DNA from: Pseudomonas sp.
GTDB taxonomy: Bacteria > Pseudomonadota > Gammaproteobacteria > Pseudomonadales > Pseudomonadaceae
DNA length: 5,531 nucleotides
Direction of reading: 5' to 3'
Assembly: GCA_003523465.1 (NCBI GenBank)
Contig: DQAA01000351.1
Span: forward strand, 2,000-7,530
How positions within the stretch are numbered: position 1 is the first letter of the stretch; the number at the start of each line of letters is the position of its first letter. Positions 1 to 5,531 of this stretch are shown in pieces. The position numbers were made by a program, and so were the translations under genes. The notes under the pieces were generated by a model. It was not told where the DNA came from. It worked only from the letters and a program-made list of their open reading frames with translations, and did no database searches.

Positions 1-468
1 GGCAAATTTGCTGCCGCAGTAATAAGCGATGCCCGGCATGGTGATATGCCCGCCCATGGAAGTGATATTGACGATATGCCCCGCCCGCCGCTGGCGGAAA
101 TACGGGACAAAGGCCTTGGTCACCGCCACCGCGCCAAACACATTCACCTCGAACTGCCGACGCATGTCCTCCAGCGACGACTCTTCGAACACGCCTTCAT
201 GGCCATAGCCGGCGTTGTTCACCAGCACATCCACCGGGCCGTATTGAGCCTCCACCGCCGCGACCAACGGGTCGATGGCATCGAAGTCGGTCACATCGAG
301 CACCACCCCGTGGGCCCGCTCCGCTGCCAATGCTTCGAACGTCGCCCGTGCGGACTCACTGCGGACCGTACCGATCACCCGATGCCCATCCGCCAACGCT
401 TGCTTGGCCAGGGCCTGGCCGAAGCCGCTGCTGACACCGGTGATAAACAGGGTTTTGACTGCATTCAT
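1..468 (-). CDS. SDR family oxidoreductase, 3' part outside the window
   Basis: Classical short-chain dehydrogenase/reductase, a cytoplasmic NAD(P)-dependent oxidoreductase with a Rossmann fold. The 156 visible residues hold the usual marks in order: cofactor glycine motif TGVSSGFG (residues 10-17), Arg36 after the second strand (typical of NADP(H) preference), LDVTD (57-61), NNAG (84-87), structural Asn109, catalytic Ser137 in NITS, and the active-site pair Tyr150/Lys154 in YYCGSK. The frame stays open to the left edge, so the C-terminal substrate-binding part (about 90-130 residues in this family) is missing and the substrate cannot be inferred. The ATG at 466-468 is preceded by AGGAG eight bases upstream, which supports this start. 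It lies 94 bases downstream of the membrane-protein gene on the same strand and may be co-transcribed with it. Family assignment is firm; specificity is unknown. Confidence 0.95.
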   Translation of the reverse strand, partial: MNAVKTLFITGVSSGFGQALAKQALADGHRVIGTVRSESARATFEALAAERAHGVVLDVTDFDAIDPLVAAVEAQYGPVDVLVNNAGYGHEGVFEESSLEDMRRQFEVNVFGAVAVTKAFVPYFRQRRAGHIVNITSMGGHITMPGIAYYCGSKFA

Positions 469-513
469 GGCTCGCGCTCCTGAACAGATAGGGTGCGGCC
501 ATGCTAGGGCGAT

Positions 514-581
514 GGATGCTCGGGCACCATGCCGGATCGGATCACAACATTGCCCATTCCTATCAATTCGCCCGAGCACCC
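514..581 (-). repeat. Imperfect inverted repeat spanning the end of the membrane-protein gene
   Basis: Arms at 514-525 (GGATGCTCGGGC) and 570-581 (GCCCGAGCACCC) are complementary except at one position. Read as leftward transcript, that position is a G-U wobble, giving a 12-pair stem with a 44-base loop that contains the stop codon at 563-565. No T-run follows, so it does not look like an ordinary intrinsic terminator. It could be an mRNA structure between the two leftward genes, or chance in GC-rich DNA. Confidence 0.4.
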
Positions 582-1048
582 TGCCTGCGCAAATGCACCA
601 CCTGCGCCGTAACACCGAGCACCAGGGCCAGCAACAGACCAAGCTGGGTGCCGACCAGCAGTGGCGCCTGCAGGTCCGTGACGATGGGGTGACCATCCGG
701 CACACGACGCAACACTTCAGAAACAGTGGGCAACATCAGCAAGAACGCGGTCACGCTGAGCAGTATGGTTTCCAGATACACGCCAGCCCGTCCCAGCACG
801 CGGATGCGCCCAACGCCATAGCCGGCCAGCAATATGATCAGCGTGAGCAGCGCAATTGCGTTACTCACTGGCTGCCTGGCAATCATGAACACCGAGCCTG
901 TGCCCACCAGCATGAAACCCAGGTACGCCAGGCCAACCCTGGAGCGCGGGACGATACGGCCATGGCGCGCGAACATGTAGGCGGCCAGTGGAATGGCCGG
1001 CAGGCTACCCAGCGTATGGACCCAGCCAAGGGCAGAGATTCCGAACAT
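563..1048 (-). CDS. Hypothetical five-helix integral membrane protein
   Basis: A 161-residue inner-membrane protein that I do not recognise. Hydrophobic segments lie at about residues 5-27, 38-57, 64-80, 88-110 and 129-153, separated by short basic loops (RHGR at 28-31, RIR at 81-83, RR at 114-115). The tail HLRRQGARAN is basic. By the positive-inside rule the C-terminus is probably cytoplasmic. His11 in the first helix, the RHGR loop and a Gly/Tyr-containing second helix faintly recall small multi-helix DUF2306-type proteins, but this is not enough to assign a family. The ATG at 1046-1048 has AAGGAAG about six bases upstream. It is divergent from the AraC-type regulator and precedes the dehydrogenase on the same strand, so it is a plausible target of that regulator. 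The coding call is supported by coherent helices and the ribosome-binding site; the overlapping rightward frame on the other strand is Gln/His/Arg-rich and unconvincing. Confidence 0.82.
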   Translation of the reverse strand: MFGISALGWVHTLGSLPAIPLAAYMFARHGRIVPRSRVGLAYLGFMLVGTGSVFMIARQPVSNAIALLTLIILLAGYGVGRIRVLGRAGVYLETILLSVTAFLLMLPTVSEVLRRVPDGHPIVTDLQAPLLVGTQLGLLLALVLGVTAQVVHLRRQGARAN

Positions 1049-1122
1049 GGAGGACTTCCTTCTGATTGGATGAACGGCATAGTTTGTCGCTGCCAGGAAA
1101 AGGCATAAGCGCTTCTGAGTAC

Positions 1123-1136
1123 GCCCAACGGTGGGC
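1123..1136. promoter_or_regulatory. Small dyad in the divergent spacer (possible operator)
   Basis: The 131-base spacer (1049-1179) contains GCCCA-ACGG-TGGGC, a perfect five-base inverted repeat around four bases. A separate eight-base palindrome, AAGCGCTT, lies at 1107-1114. Both lie between the divergent membrane-protein and AraC-type genes, where a regulator site would be expected. AraC-type proteins more often bind direct repeats, and I see no convincing -35/-10 pair in either direction. The assignment is tentative. Confidence 0.25.
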
Positions 1137-1179
1137 TATGCTCGAGGCCCAAATCTAGTCGGAATGCGGCCAGTCCTAC

Positions 1180-2088
1180 ATGACCGAATCACCGGAACAC
1201 TTGACCATTCTTCCGGAAATGCAGCTGGAAGGTTTCGCCAGCGGCGACCTGCTGTCCCAGGTGCTCGCGCAGATGCGCCTGACCGGCGACTGCGTGTACT
1301 CCGCTACCGTCGAACCCGGCGAGCGCTTGATGCTCGACTGCAACAGTGCGCACGTCTGCATGCTGCAAGCCGGCCAGTTGCGGATTCAGCGCGACGACCA
1401 ACCCGCCACGCTGATTGAACCTGGCGATGTATTCCTCCTGCCCCACACCCTGGACGACCTGAGACTCAGCGCCGGCGACAGCCCCACTACGGTCGCGGTC
1501 TGTCGCTTCTGGTTCGATGCCGGCAGCTTCCGCGCGATGTTGTTTGCCCTGCCCTGGCTGATTCATATCCAGCAGGCCGACGCGGCGCCGTGGTCCGAAG
1601 GGCTGTTGCATTTCATGCTGCTGGAAGCCCACGACGTACAGCCGGGCGGCGCCTTGATGGTGTCGCGGTTGATTGACCTCGCGGTGATTCGCGTCCTGCG
1701 CACCTGGGTGCAGCAAGGCGCAGCGTCCGGTTGGCTGGGTGGTTTGTCCGACGCGCGCATCGCCCGGGTGCTCAGGGCGATTCACGAACAGCCGCGTCAA
1801 CAGTGGCGCATCGAGGCGCTGGCGAAGTTGGCGGGGATGTCCCGCTCCAGTTTCTGCGAACGTTTCAGCGCCCTGGTCGGACGAGCGCCTCTGCGCTATC
1901 AGAACGAATGGCGGCTGACCCTGGCCAAAACGATGTTGGCCACACACCCCAGCCGTATCGGTGATGTGGGTTTTGCGGTGGGTTATGAATCCGAGGCGGC
2001 GTTTAGTCGTGCCTATAAAGCGTTTTTTGGCCGCTCGCCTCGAGAGGACCACAGTAGCCGTAGCGTCGTTGGGGAGCTGCATCGTTAG
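1180..2088 (+). CDS. AraC family transcriptional regulator with Cupin_6-like N-terminal domain
   Basis: A 302-residue DNA-binding transcription regulator. Residues 20-130 resemble the AraC Cupin_6-type sensor domain: DLLSQVLAQMRLTG near the start, then PGDVFLLPHTLDDL (81-94) and LPWLIHI (124-130). The linker PGGALMVSRLIDLAVIRVLRTW (about 155-176), followed by GWLGGLSDARIARVLRAIHE, is typical of this subgroup. The C-terminal AraC domain (about 190-288) carries two helix-turn-helix units: IEALAKLAGMSRSSFCERF (211-229) and IGDVGFAVGYESEAAFSRAY (260-279), ending in the usual FFGRSP. An in-frame stop at 1156-1158 makes 1180 the first ATG. No good Shine-Dalgarno sequence precedes it, so translation may be weak or the true start may be Met14. 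It is divergent from the membrane-protein/dehydrogenase pair, its likely target. The effector is unknown; many relatives regulate a neighbouring oxidoreductase. Confidence 0.95.
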   Translation: MTESPEHLTILPEMQLEGFASGDLLSQVLAQMRLTGDCVYSATVEPGERLMLDCNSAHVCMLQAGQLRIQRDDQPATLIEPGDVFLLPHTLDDLRLSAGDSPTTVAVCRFWFDAGSFRAMLFALPWLIHIQQADAAPWSEGLLHFMLLEAHDVQPGGALMVSRLIDLAVIRVLRTWVQQGAASGWLGGLSDARIARVLRAIHEQPRQQWRIEALAKLAGMSRSSFCERFSALVGRAPLRYQNEWRLTLAKTMLATHPSRIGDVGFAVGYESEAAFSRAYKAFFGRSPREDHSSRSVVGELHR

Positions 2089-2089
2089 A

Positions 2090-2109
2090 CAGCGCTGAAT
2101 CCAGCGCTG
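2090..2109 (+). terminator. Hairpin just after the AraC-type gene, possible weak terminator
   Basis: Two copies of the self-complementary octamer CAGCGCTG (2090-2097 and 2102-2109) flank AATC, so the transcript can form a perfect 8-pair stem with a 4-base loop one base after the stop codon. No U-tract follows (the next bases are CCGTTCGCG), so it is not a canonical Rho-independent terminator. It may protect the mRNA 3' end, attenuate read-through into the hydrolase gene, or serve as a protein-binding repeat. Confidence 0.4.
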
Positions 2110-2180
2110 CCGTTCGCGACAAAGCTGAATTCCTGTCCAAGCCCGCAGTCTTAAAACCACACCGCCACAGAGCACCAACC

Positions 2181-3065
2181 ATGATCAGGATAGCCTTGCG
2201 CCTATGTGTTCTCGGCGGGCTGTTGGGCCTGTTGCTGGGCTGTTCACCTCTGAAGGTCTTAAACCTCATCACCCCGGCAGACACTTTCAACAAGGCATCT
2301 GACCTGAGGTACGGCAACGACCCGCGGAACCGGCTGGATGTCTACACGCCGGTCAATCTCGCAGCCGACGCGCCGGTGGTGGTGTTCTTTTATGGAGGAA
2401 GCTGGAATAGCGGTTCGCGCAGTGACTACCGCTTTGTCGGCGAGGCACTGGCCGCACGAGGTATCGTCGCGGTGATCGCCGATTACCGGCTTTATCCGCA
2501 GGTGCACTATCAGGGTTTTCTGGAAGACAGTGCGCGAGCGGTGGGCTGGACCCGCGAACACATCCGCCAATACGGCGGCGATCCCGCACGGCTCTATGTG
2601 ATGGGCCATAGCGCGGGCGGCTACAACGCGGCGATGGTTGCGCTAGACCCCAAATGGCTGGCCGCGATGGGCATGGAGCCTTCGATGCTCAGCGGCTGGA
2701 TCGGTCTGGCCGGGCCCTACGACTTCCTGCCGATCAAGAATCCGGAAGTGAAACCGGTTTTCTTCTTCCCGAATTCGCCACCCGACTCCCAACCGATCAA
2801 CCACGTCAGCGCCGCGTCTCCCCCTGCCCTGTTGATAGCCGCGAAGGACGACACGCTGGTCAATCCCGAGCGCAACACCGGGGGCATGGCCCGGCGTTTG
2901 CGGGAGCTGGGTGTGCCCGTGCGCGAGCTGTATTTCTCCAGGCCGGGCCACGGGACATTGATTGCAGCATTCTCCCGCCCGATGCGATGGCTGGCGCCGG
3001 TGCTGGATGAGGTGGTGGCGTTCGTTCATGGGCAAGATCCGGCATCGGGAATTCCAGAACGCTGA
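2181..3065 (+). CDS. Alpha/beta hydrolase, predicted lipoprotein esterase
   Basis: A 294-residue carboxylesterase-type alpha/beta hydrolase (related to the BD-FAE/Abhydrolase_3 group), predicted to hydrolyse carboxylic esters. The N-terminus has Arg3 and Arg7, a Leu/Gly-rich core and the lipobox LLGC with Cys21. Ser22 follows the Cys, so sorting to the outer membrane is expected. Oxyanion-hole motif YGGSW is at 71-75, where relatives usually have HGGxW. The nucleophile elbow GHSAGG places the catalytic Ser at 144. Asp224 in KDDTLV and His257 in GHGTL complete the triad; GLAGPYDF (175-182) is also typical. Only a weak purine stretch (CAGAG) precedes the ATG. It lies 92 bases after the AraC-type gene on the same strand, with a hairpin between, so co-transcription is possible but not shown. 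The natural substrate is unknown. Confidence 0.93.
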   Translation: MIRIALRLCVLGGLLGLLLGCSPLKVLNLITPADTFNKASDLRYGNDPRNRLDVYTPVNLAADAPVVVFFYGGSWNSGSRSDYRFVGEALAARGIVAVIADYRLYPQVHYQGFLEDSARAVGWTREHIRQYGGDPARLYVMGHSAGGYNAAMVALDPKWLAAMGMEPSMLSGWIGLAGPYDFLPIKNPEVKPVFFFPNSPPDSQPINHVSAASPPALLIAAKDDTLVNPERNTGGMARRLRELGVPVRELYFSRPGHGTLIAAFSRPMRWLAPVLDEVVAFVHGQDPASGIPER

Positions 3066-3100
3066 CCGCGCCGTAAAGACAAGCACAGCATGCCCACCTC

Positions 3101-3140
3101 GGGTCGAAAACCGCCACTCACCAGTGACAGCTATCGACCC
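3101..3140. terminator. Weak dyad in the convergent spacer, possible bidirectional terminator
   Basis: GGGTCGA (3101-3107) and TCGACCC (3134-3140) are perfect inverted repeats around 26 bases. Inside them CACT (3115-3118) and AGTG (3123-3126) can form a second small stem. It is the only clear dyad in the 83 bases between the converging hydrolase and solute-binding-protein genes, the position where a shared terminator would lie. The stem is short, the loop long and no U-tract follows on either strand. Confidence 0.25.
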
Positions 3141-3148
3141 ATGGCTCT

Positions 3149-3949
3149 TCAAGGCGAGACAACCGGATCGAATCCCGAATCTTTCAATGCCTGCGCCGTA
3201 TGCAGGCTTTGGAGATATCCGATGAAGGCCTCTGCACCTTGAGCCTGCTGCGCATGGCTGGTGACTGCTGCGGCAATGACGCTCACGCGCTGGACGGCTT
3301 CGGGTAACGGACCAACCACTTGTATACCCGGCACAGCAAGCAGCTCACTCATCTGCTGTAGCGCCACATCTGCCTGAGCGCTCAACAACGCCTGGCCCGC
3401 CAGGCCCGGTGCATCGATGACTAGGCTCCTGGGCGTTATCCGTTCAGCGATACCCAGTCGCGGCAGCAGCGTCGAAACGACATATTTCCCGCTTACGCCG
3501 CTGGAGAATGCAACGGACCTGGCGCCCAGCAATGTGCGCCGCAATCCCTCTACGTCACTGATATCGGGCCGGCGAGCGCCGCTGTGTACTGCAAGGCCGA
3601 GACGTGAAGTGGCAATGTTCCTGACGGTGTTCGCGCGCAGATAGCCGCCCGCAATCTGCTCATCGAGGGCCTCGCGGATCATCACTGCAACATCTGCCTT
3701 TTCTCCCTGGGACAGTCGCGTCGGCAACGTATCTGGTGCGTTTCCATAGGAGGCGCCCCAGGAGAGCACAAGCCGATCGCCGGTCGCCGACTCGAACGCG
3801 GGTCGCACGCGTTCGAACAGGGGTTTCAGCGCCGTTGACGCCAGGACATGCAGGTCGGCCGCACTGGCGGTGGATAGCGTGGCGGACACCGCCCAGGCGC
3901 AGAACATGACAATCTGGCCGGGAAAATGCCTGGCGCTTTTTTTCAACAT
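3149..3949 (-). CDS. ModA-like periplasmic substrate-binding protein (orphan)
   Basis: A 266-residue exported solute-binding protein related to ModA/SBP_bac_11. The signal peptide has basic Lys3, Lys4 and Arg7, a hydrophobic stretch from about residue 13, and a likely cut after the AxA at 28-30. The mature protein opens with LHVLASTALKPLFERV, like the ModA start that carries a ligand-binding Ser (here Ser38). SWGASYGN (63-70), KADVAVM (84-90), SSGVSGKY (149-156), QADVALQQMSELL (192-204) and VVGPLP (211-216) follow. The segment where true ModA has its ligand-contacting Tyr reads instead QQMSEL, so molybdate specificity is doubtful. No permease or ATPase gene is visible beside it. The ATG lies 6 bases after the stop of the DJ-1/PfpI gene, pointing to one operon and probable translational coupling; its own ribosome site is poor. 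A start at Met15 would lose the basic signal-peptide end, so 3949 is preferred. Confidence 0.88.
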   Translation of the reverse strand: MLKKSARHFPGQIVMFCAWAVSATLSTASAADLHVLASTALKPLFERVRPAFESATGDRLVLSWGASYGNAPDTLPTRLSQGEKADVAVMIREALDEQIAGGYLRANTVRNIATSRLGLAVHSGARRPDISDVEGLRRTLLGARSVAFSSGVSGKYVVSTLLPRLGIAERITPRSLVIDAPGLAGQALLSAQADVALQQMSELLAVPGIQVVGPLPEAVQRVSVIAAAVTSHAQQAQGAEAFIGYLQSLHTAQALKDSGFDPVVSP

Positions 3950-3955
3950 ATCCGC

Positions 3956-4726
3956 TTACCCTGCTTTGTTTTGCAGGGCACTGACCAAGGCACGGCCAAG
4001 CGCGGTCGCAGAAGCAGGGTTTTGACCTGTGATCAGTCGCCCGTCTATCACCACCCGACTTTCGAAGATCGGCGCTTCCTCGAAGATGGCGCCTGCGTTT
4101 TTCAGCGACGCCTCCAGTTCGAACGGAACGATTTTGTCGTATTGACGGGCGATCTCTTCCTCGGCGGTGAAACCCGTCAGCCGACGTCCCGAAACAAGAA
4201 GGCGTCCATTGCTGAGCTTTACATCCAGAAGACCTGCCGGGCCGTGGCAGACCGCACTGACAATGCCTGACTGCTCGTAGATCCTGCGCACGATGCTGCT
4301 GAGTTCAGGGTTATTGACGAAGTCCCACATAGGACCATGGCCCCCTACCAGCAACACTGCGCCGTACAGAGAAGGGTCGACGCCGGACAGCTTGATCGTG
4401 CTCCCAAGCTTGTTGCGATGCTGTGGGTTGGTCCAGAAGTTCAGGCTTGCTTGATCCTTCAGGTCGAAACCGTCGAACGGCGGCATCCCTCCACGTGGGC
4501 TGGCAAGATCGAAATCGATACCCGCCTGATCGAACACTTCTACCGGGTGCGTGAGTTCCGGAAACCAGAATCCACCGACCTGGTTTTCGGTTTTCTTGTC
4601 CAGGCTCGATACCACTATCAGCACTTTTTCGCGCTTGGAGGCCTGTTCGGCGAGCGCTGCAGGCGCACCTGCCACGAGGGCGAAAACCGCAACGACGAGC
4701 CCGATGATTTGCTTGGCAGCAGACAT
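3956..4726 (-). CDS. Exported DJ-1/PfpI family protein (Hsp31-like, class I glutamine amidotransferase fold)
   Basis: A 256-residue DJ-1/PfpI-superfamily protein of the Hsp31/glyoxalase III-like type. Residues 1-26 look like a signal peptide (Lys5, hydrophobic core IIGLVVAVFALVAG, AxA cut after Ala26), so it should be periplasmic; most relatives are cytoplasmic. The mature part starts KVLIVVSS (34-41). GFWFPEL supplies the conserved acidic Glu57, and EVFDQAGIDFDLASPRGG (63-80), LLVGGHGPMWD (125-135) and the nucleophile elbow AVCHGPAGLL (158-167) with Cys160/His161 follow. TGFTAEEE (184-191) and TGQNPASA (233-240) complete the family pattern. Relatives include glyoxalases, chaperones and isocyanide hydratases; which activity applies here cannot be told. 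The start is supported by AAAGGAAG a few bases upstream. It is the first gene of a pair with the ModA-like protein and is divergent from the LysR-type regulator, its likely controller. Confidence 0.92.
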   Translation of the reverse strand: MSAAKQIIGLVVAVFALVAGAPAALAEQASKREKVLIVVSSLDKKTENQVGGFWFPELTHPVEVFDQAGIDFDLASPRGGMPPFDGFDLKDQASLNFWTNPQHRNKLGSTIKLSGVDPSLYGAVLLVGGHGPMWDFVNNPELSSIVRRIYEQSGIVSAVCHGPAGLLDVKLSNGRLLVSGRRLTGFTAEEEIARQYDKIVPFELEASLKNAGAIFEEAPIFESRVVIDGRLITGQNPASATALGRALVSALQNKAG

Positions 4727-4794
4727 GTCACTTCCTTTGGTTGGTAAAGACCGGGCAACTCTAGGCGCCCGTCCAAGCAGGAGTAACTGGCCGC

Positions 4795-4821
4795 AAACGA
4801 ATGCACTATTTGGAAAAACGA
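4795..4821. repeat. Direct repeat AAACGA spaced by 21 bases in the divergent promoter region
   Basis: AAACGA occurs at 4795-4800 and again at 4816-4821, start to start 21 bases, or two turns of the helix. The pair sits mid-way in the spacer between the LysR-type gene and the DJ-1/PfpI gene, so it could be a regulator contact site for either promoter. Six-base repeats arise by chance, and they do not form a standard T-N11-A LysR box. Confidence 0.25.
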
Positions 4822-4822
4822 T

Positions 4823-4840
4823 CTAATCCGGCAGGATTGG
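4823..4840. promoter_or_regulatory. Inverted repeat upstream of the LysR-type gene's -10 box, possible operator
   Basis: CTAATCC (4823-4829) and GGATTGG (4834-4840) are complementary across GGCA: five perfect inner pairs, one G-T and one outer C-G. The dyad ends 7 bases before the -10 box at 4848 and covers the -35 region. That position fits autorepression by a divergently encoded LysR-type protein, but the symmetry is centred between two bases and is not a T-N11-A match. Confidence 0.4.
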
Positions 4841-4847
4841 CCTGAAA

Positions 4848-4853
4848 TATACT
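4848..4853 (+). promoter_or_regulatory. Likely sigma-70 -10 box of the LysR-type gene
   Basis: TATACT differs from the TATAAT consensus at one base. It would put transcription start near 4860 and leave an untranslated leader of about 33 bases before the ATG at 4893. No good -35 hexamer is present at the right distance, as expected for an activator-dependent or weak promoter. For the leftward DJ-1/PfpI gene I see no convincing -35/-10 pair in the same spacer, so it may need activation. Confidence 0.45.
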
Positions 4854-4892
4854 GCGATCAACCTTCGCCTCATCCCTTCAAGAAAGCCACAA

Positions 4893-5531
4893 ATGAGCAT
4901 GAACCACGCCCCCGGCTTCGATGGTCTGTCCGAGTTCCTGGCAGTGGCCAAGCGATTGAGCGTTACCAAAGCCGCGCTCGACCTCGATCATTCTGCAGGC
5001 TCGGTAAGCCAGGCGTTGCAACGGTTGGAGCTACGCCTGGGCACACCCTTGTTCCACCGCACGACTCGCAAGGTTTCCTTGACCGAGGCAGGTCAGGCAT
5101 TGCTGGAGAAGGTCGGCCCGGCGGTCCAGGCTATCGCTGCCGGCCTCGAAGATGCAGCTCAATCGGCGCAAGCACCCTCAGGGACGCTGCGCTTGATCGT
5201 CGAGCGCCTTGCATTGCCGCATGTCATCGAGCCTGTGTTGCCGGCGTTTCGTATGGCCTGGCCAAACATCAACGTGGAGATCACCGTCAGCAACCGCCAC
5301 GAGCACTTCGTTTCCGAAGGTTATGACGCCGGCATTTCGATCGGCTCATACATCGCCCAGGACATGATTGCCGTGCGACTTTGCAAACCCTATCAATGGG
5401 CGGTCTTCGGCTCGCCGGCCTACTTCAGTGCGCATGGCAGGCCTCAAGTGACCGCTGACCTGACAAGGCATGAGTGCATCCGCTTTCGCAGGCCGGAGAA
5501 GGGTGACATCTACCGCTGGGAGTTTATGGAG
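4893..5531 (+). CDS. LysR family transcriptional regulator, 3' end outside the window
   Basis: The 213 visible residues form a LysR-type transcription regulator with an open frame to the right edge; full-length members have about 300. The winged helix-turn-helix spans about residues 10-68: FLAVAKRLSVTKAALDLD, then SVSQALQRLELRLGTPLFHRTTRKVSLTEAG, the family signature. The recognition-helix approach DHSAGSVSQ has a Gly where Ala or a polar residue is usual. The co-inducer-binding domain begins at about residue 97 (SGTLRLIV); GYDAGISIG (143-151), MIAVRL (158-163) and FGSPAYFSAHGRP (172-184) follow, and HECIRFR (193-199) is typical of the CrgA-like subgroup. ATG 4893 is preferred to ATG 4899 because AAGAAAG lies six bases before it. 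It is divergent from the DJ-1/PfpI and solute-binding-protein pair, its likely target; the effector is unknown. Confidence 0.95.
   Translation, partial: MSMNHAPGFDGLSEFLAVAKRLSVTKAALDLDHSAGSVSQALQRLELRLGTPLFHRTTRKVSLTEAGQALLEKVGPAVQAIAAGLEDAAQSAQAPSGTLRLIVERLALPHVIEPVLPAFRMAWPNINVEITVSNRHEHFVSEGYDAGISIGSYIAQDMIAVRLCKPYQWAVFGSPAYFSAHGRPQVTADLTRHECIRFRRPEKGDIYRWEFME

Noticed and set aside
533..542. Tandem GGATC repeat
   Set aside because: Only two five-base units; too short to mean anything by itself.
275..1108. Long rightward open frame of 277 codons opposite the dehydrogenase and membrane protein
   Set aside because: Its product is low-complexity, rich in Gln, His and Arg, has no recognisable domain, and lies antisense to two well-supported genes; long spurious frames are common in high-GC DNA.
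1189..2178. Leftward open frame of 329 codons opposite the AraC-type regulator
   Set aside because: It covers the reverse strand of a gene with clear HTH motifs, and its product is Arg/Gln/Gly-rich without a family pattern.
2643..3152. Leftward open frame of 169 codons opposite the hydrolase
   Set aside because: Antisense shadow of the catalytic part of the hydrolase; no motif or ribosome-binding site supports it.
3390..3405. GCCTGG-CCCG-CCAGGC perfect dyad
   Set aside because: It lies inside the solute-binding-protein coding region, where it encodes ordinary Gly/Leu/Ala codons; probably chance in GC-rich coding DNA.
4337..4747. Rightward open frame opposite the DJ-1/PfpI gene
   Set aside because: Antisense to conserved DJ-1 motifs and to the signal peptide, with no domain of its own.

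Overview
The window looks like a chromosomal stretch from a Pseudomonas-type gammaproteobacterium, most like the fluorescens group. This rests on high GC with G/C-ending codons, densely packed short operons and the resemblance of the proteins to pseudomonad families. It is an inference from general appearance, not a database match. I see no rRNA or tRNA gene, CRISPR array, insertion sequence or phage gene. No gene-free stretch exceeds about 170 bases.

Left block (1-2088). A short-chain dehydrogenase/reductase, cut by the left edge, and a five-helix membrane protein of unknown function are transcribed leftward. Across a 131-base divergent spacer lies a rightward AraC-type regulator with a Cupin_6-like N-terminal domain. 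The arrangement suggests that the regulator controls the membrane protein and perhaps the dehydrogenase.

Centre (2090-3140). A small hairpin follows the regulator directly. Then comes a rightward alpha/beta hydrolase with a lipoprotein signal, predicted to be an esterase anchored at the outer membrane. A weak dyad lies in the 83-base convergent spacer after it.

Right block (3149-5531). Two leftward genes sit 6 bases apart. The first encodes an exported DJ-1/PfpI (Hsp31-like) protein and the second an exported ModA-like solute-binding protein with no transporter subunits beside it. A LysR-type regulator, cut by the right edge, is transcribed divergently. The 166-base spacer between them carries a good -10 box for the regulator, an inverted repeat just upstream of it and a pair of direct repeats spaced by two helical turns. 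This is the most distinctive part of the window: a LysR-controlled pair of predicted periplasmic proteins whose joint role is not evident.

Overall this is mostly ordinary accessory metabolism and regulation. I did not find a clear new system; the exported DJ-1/solute-binding pair is the best candidate for one.
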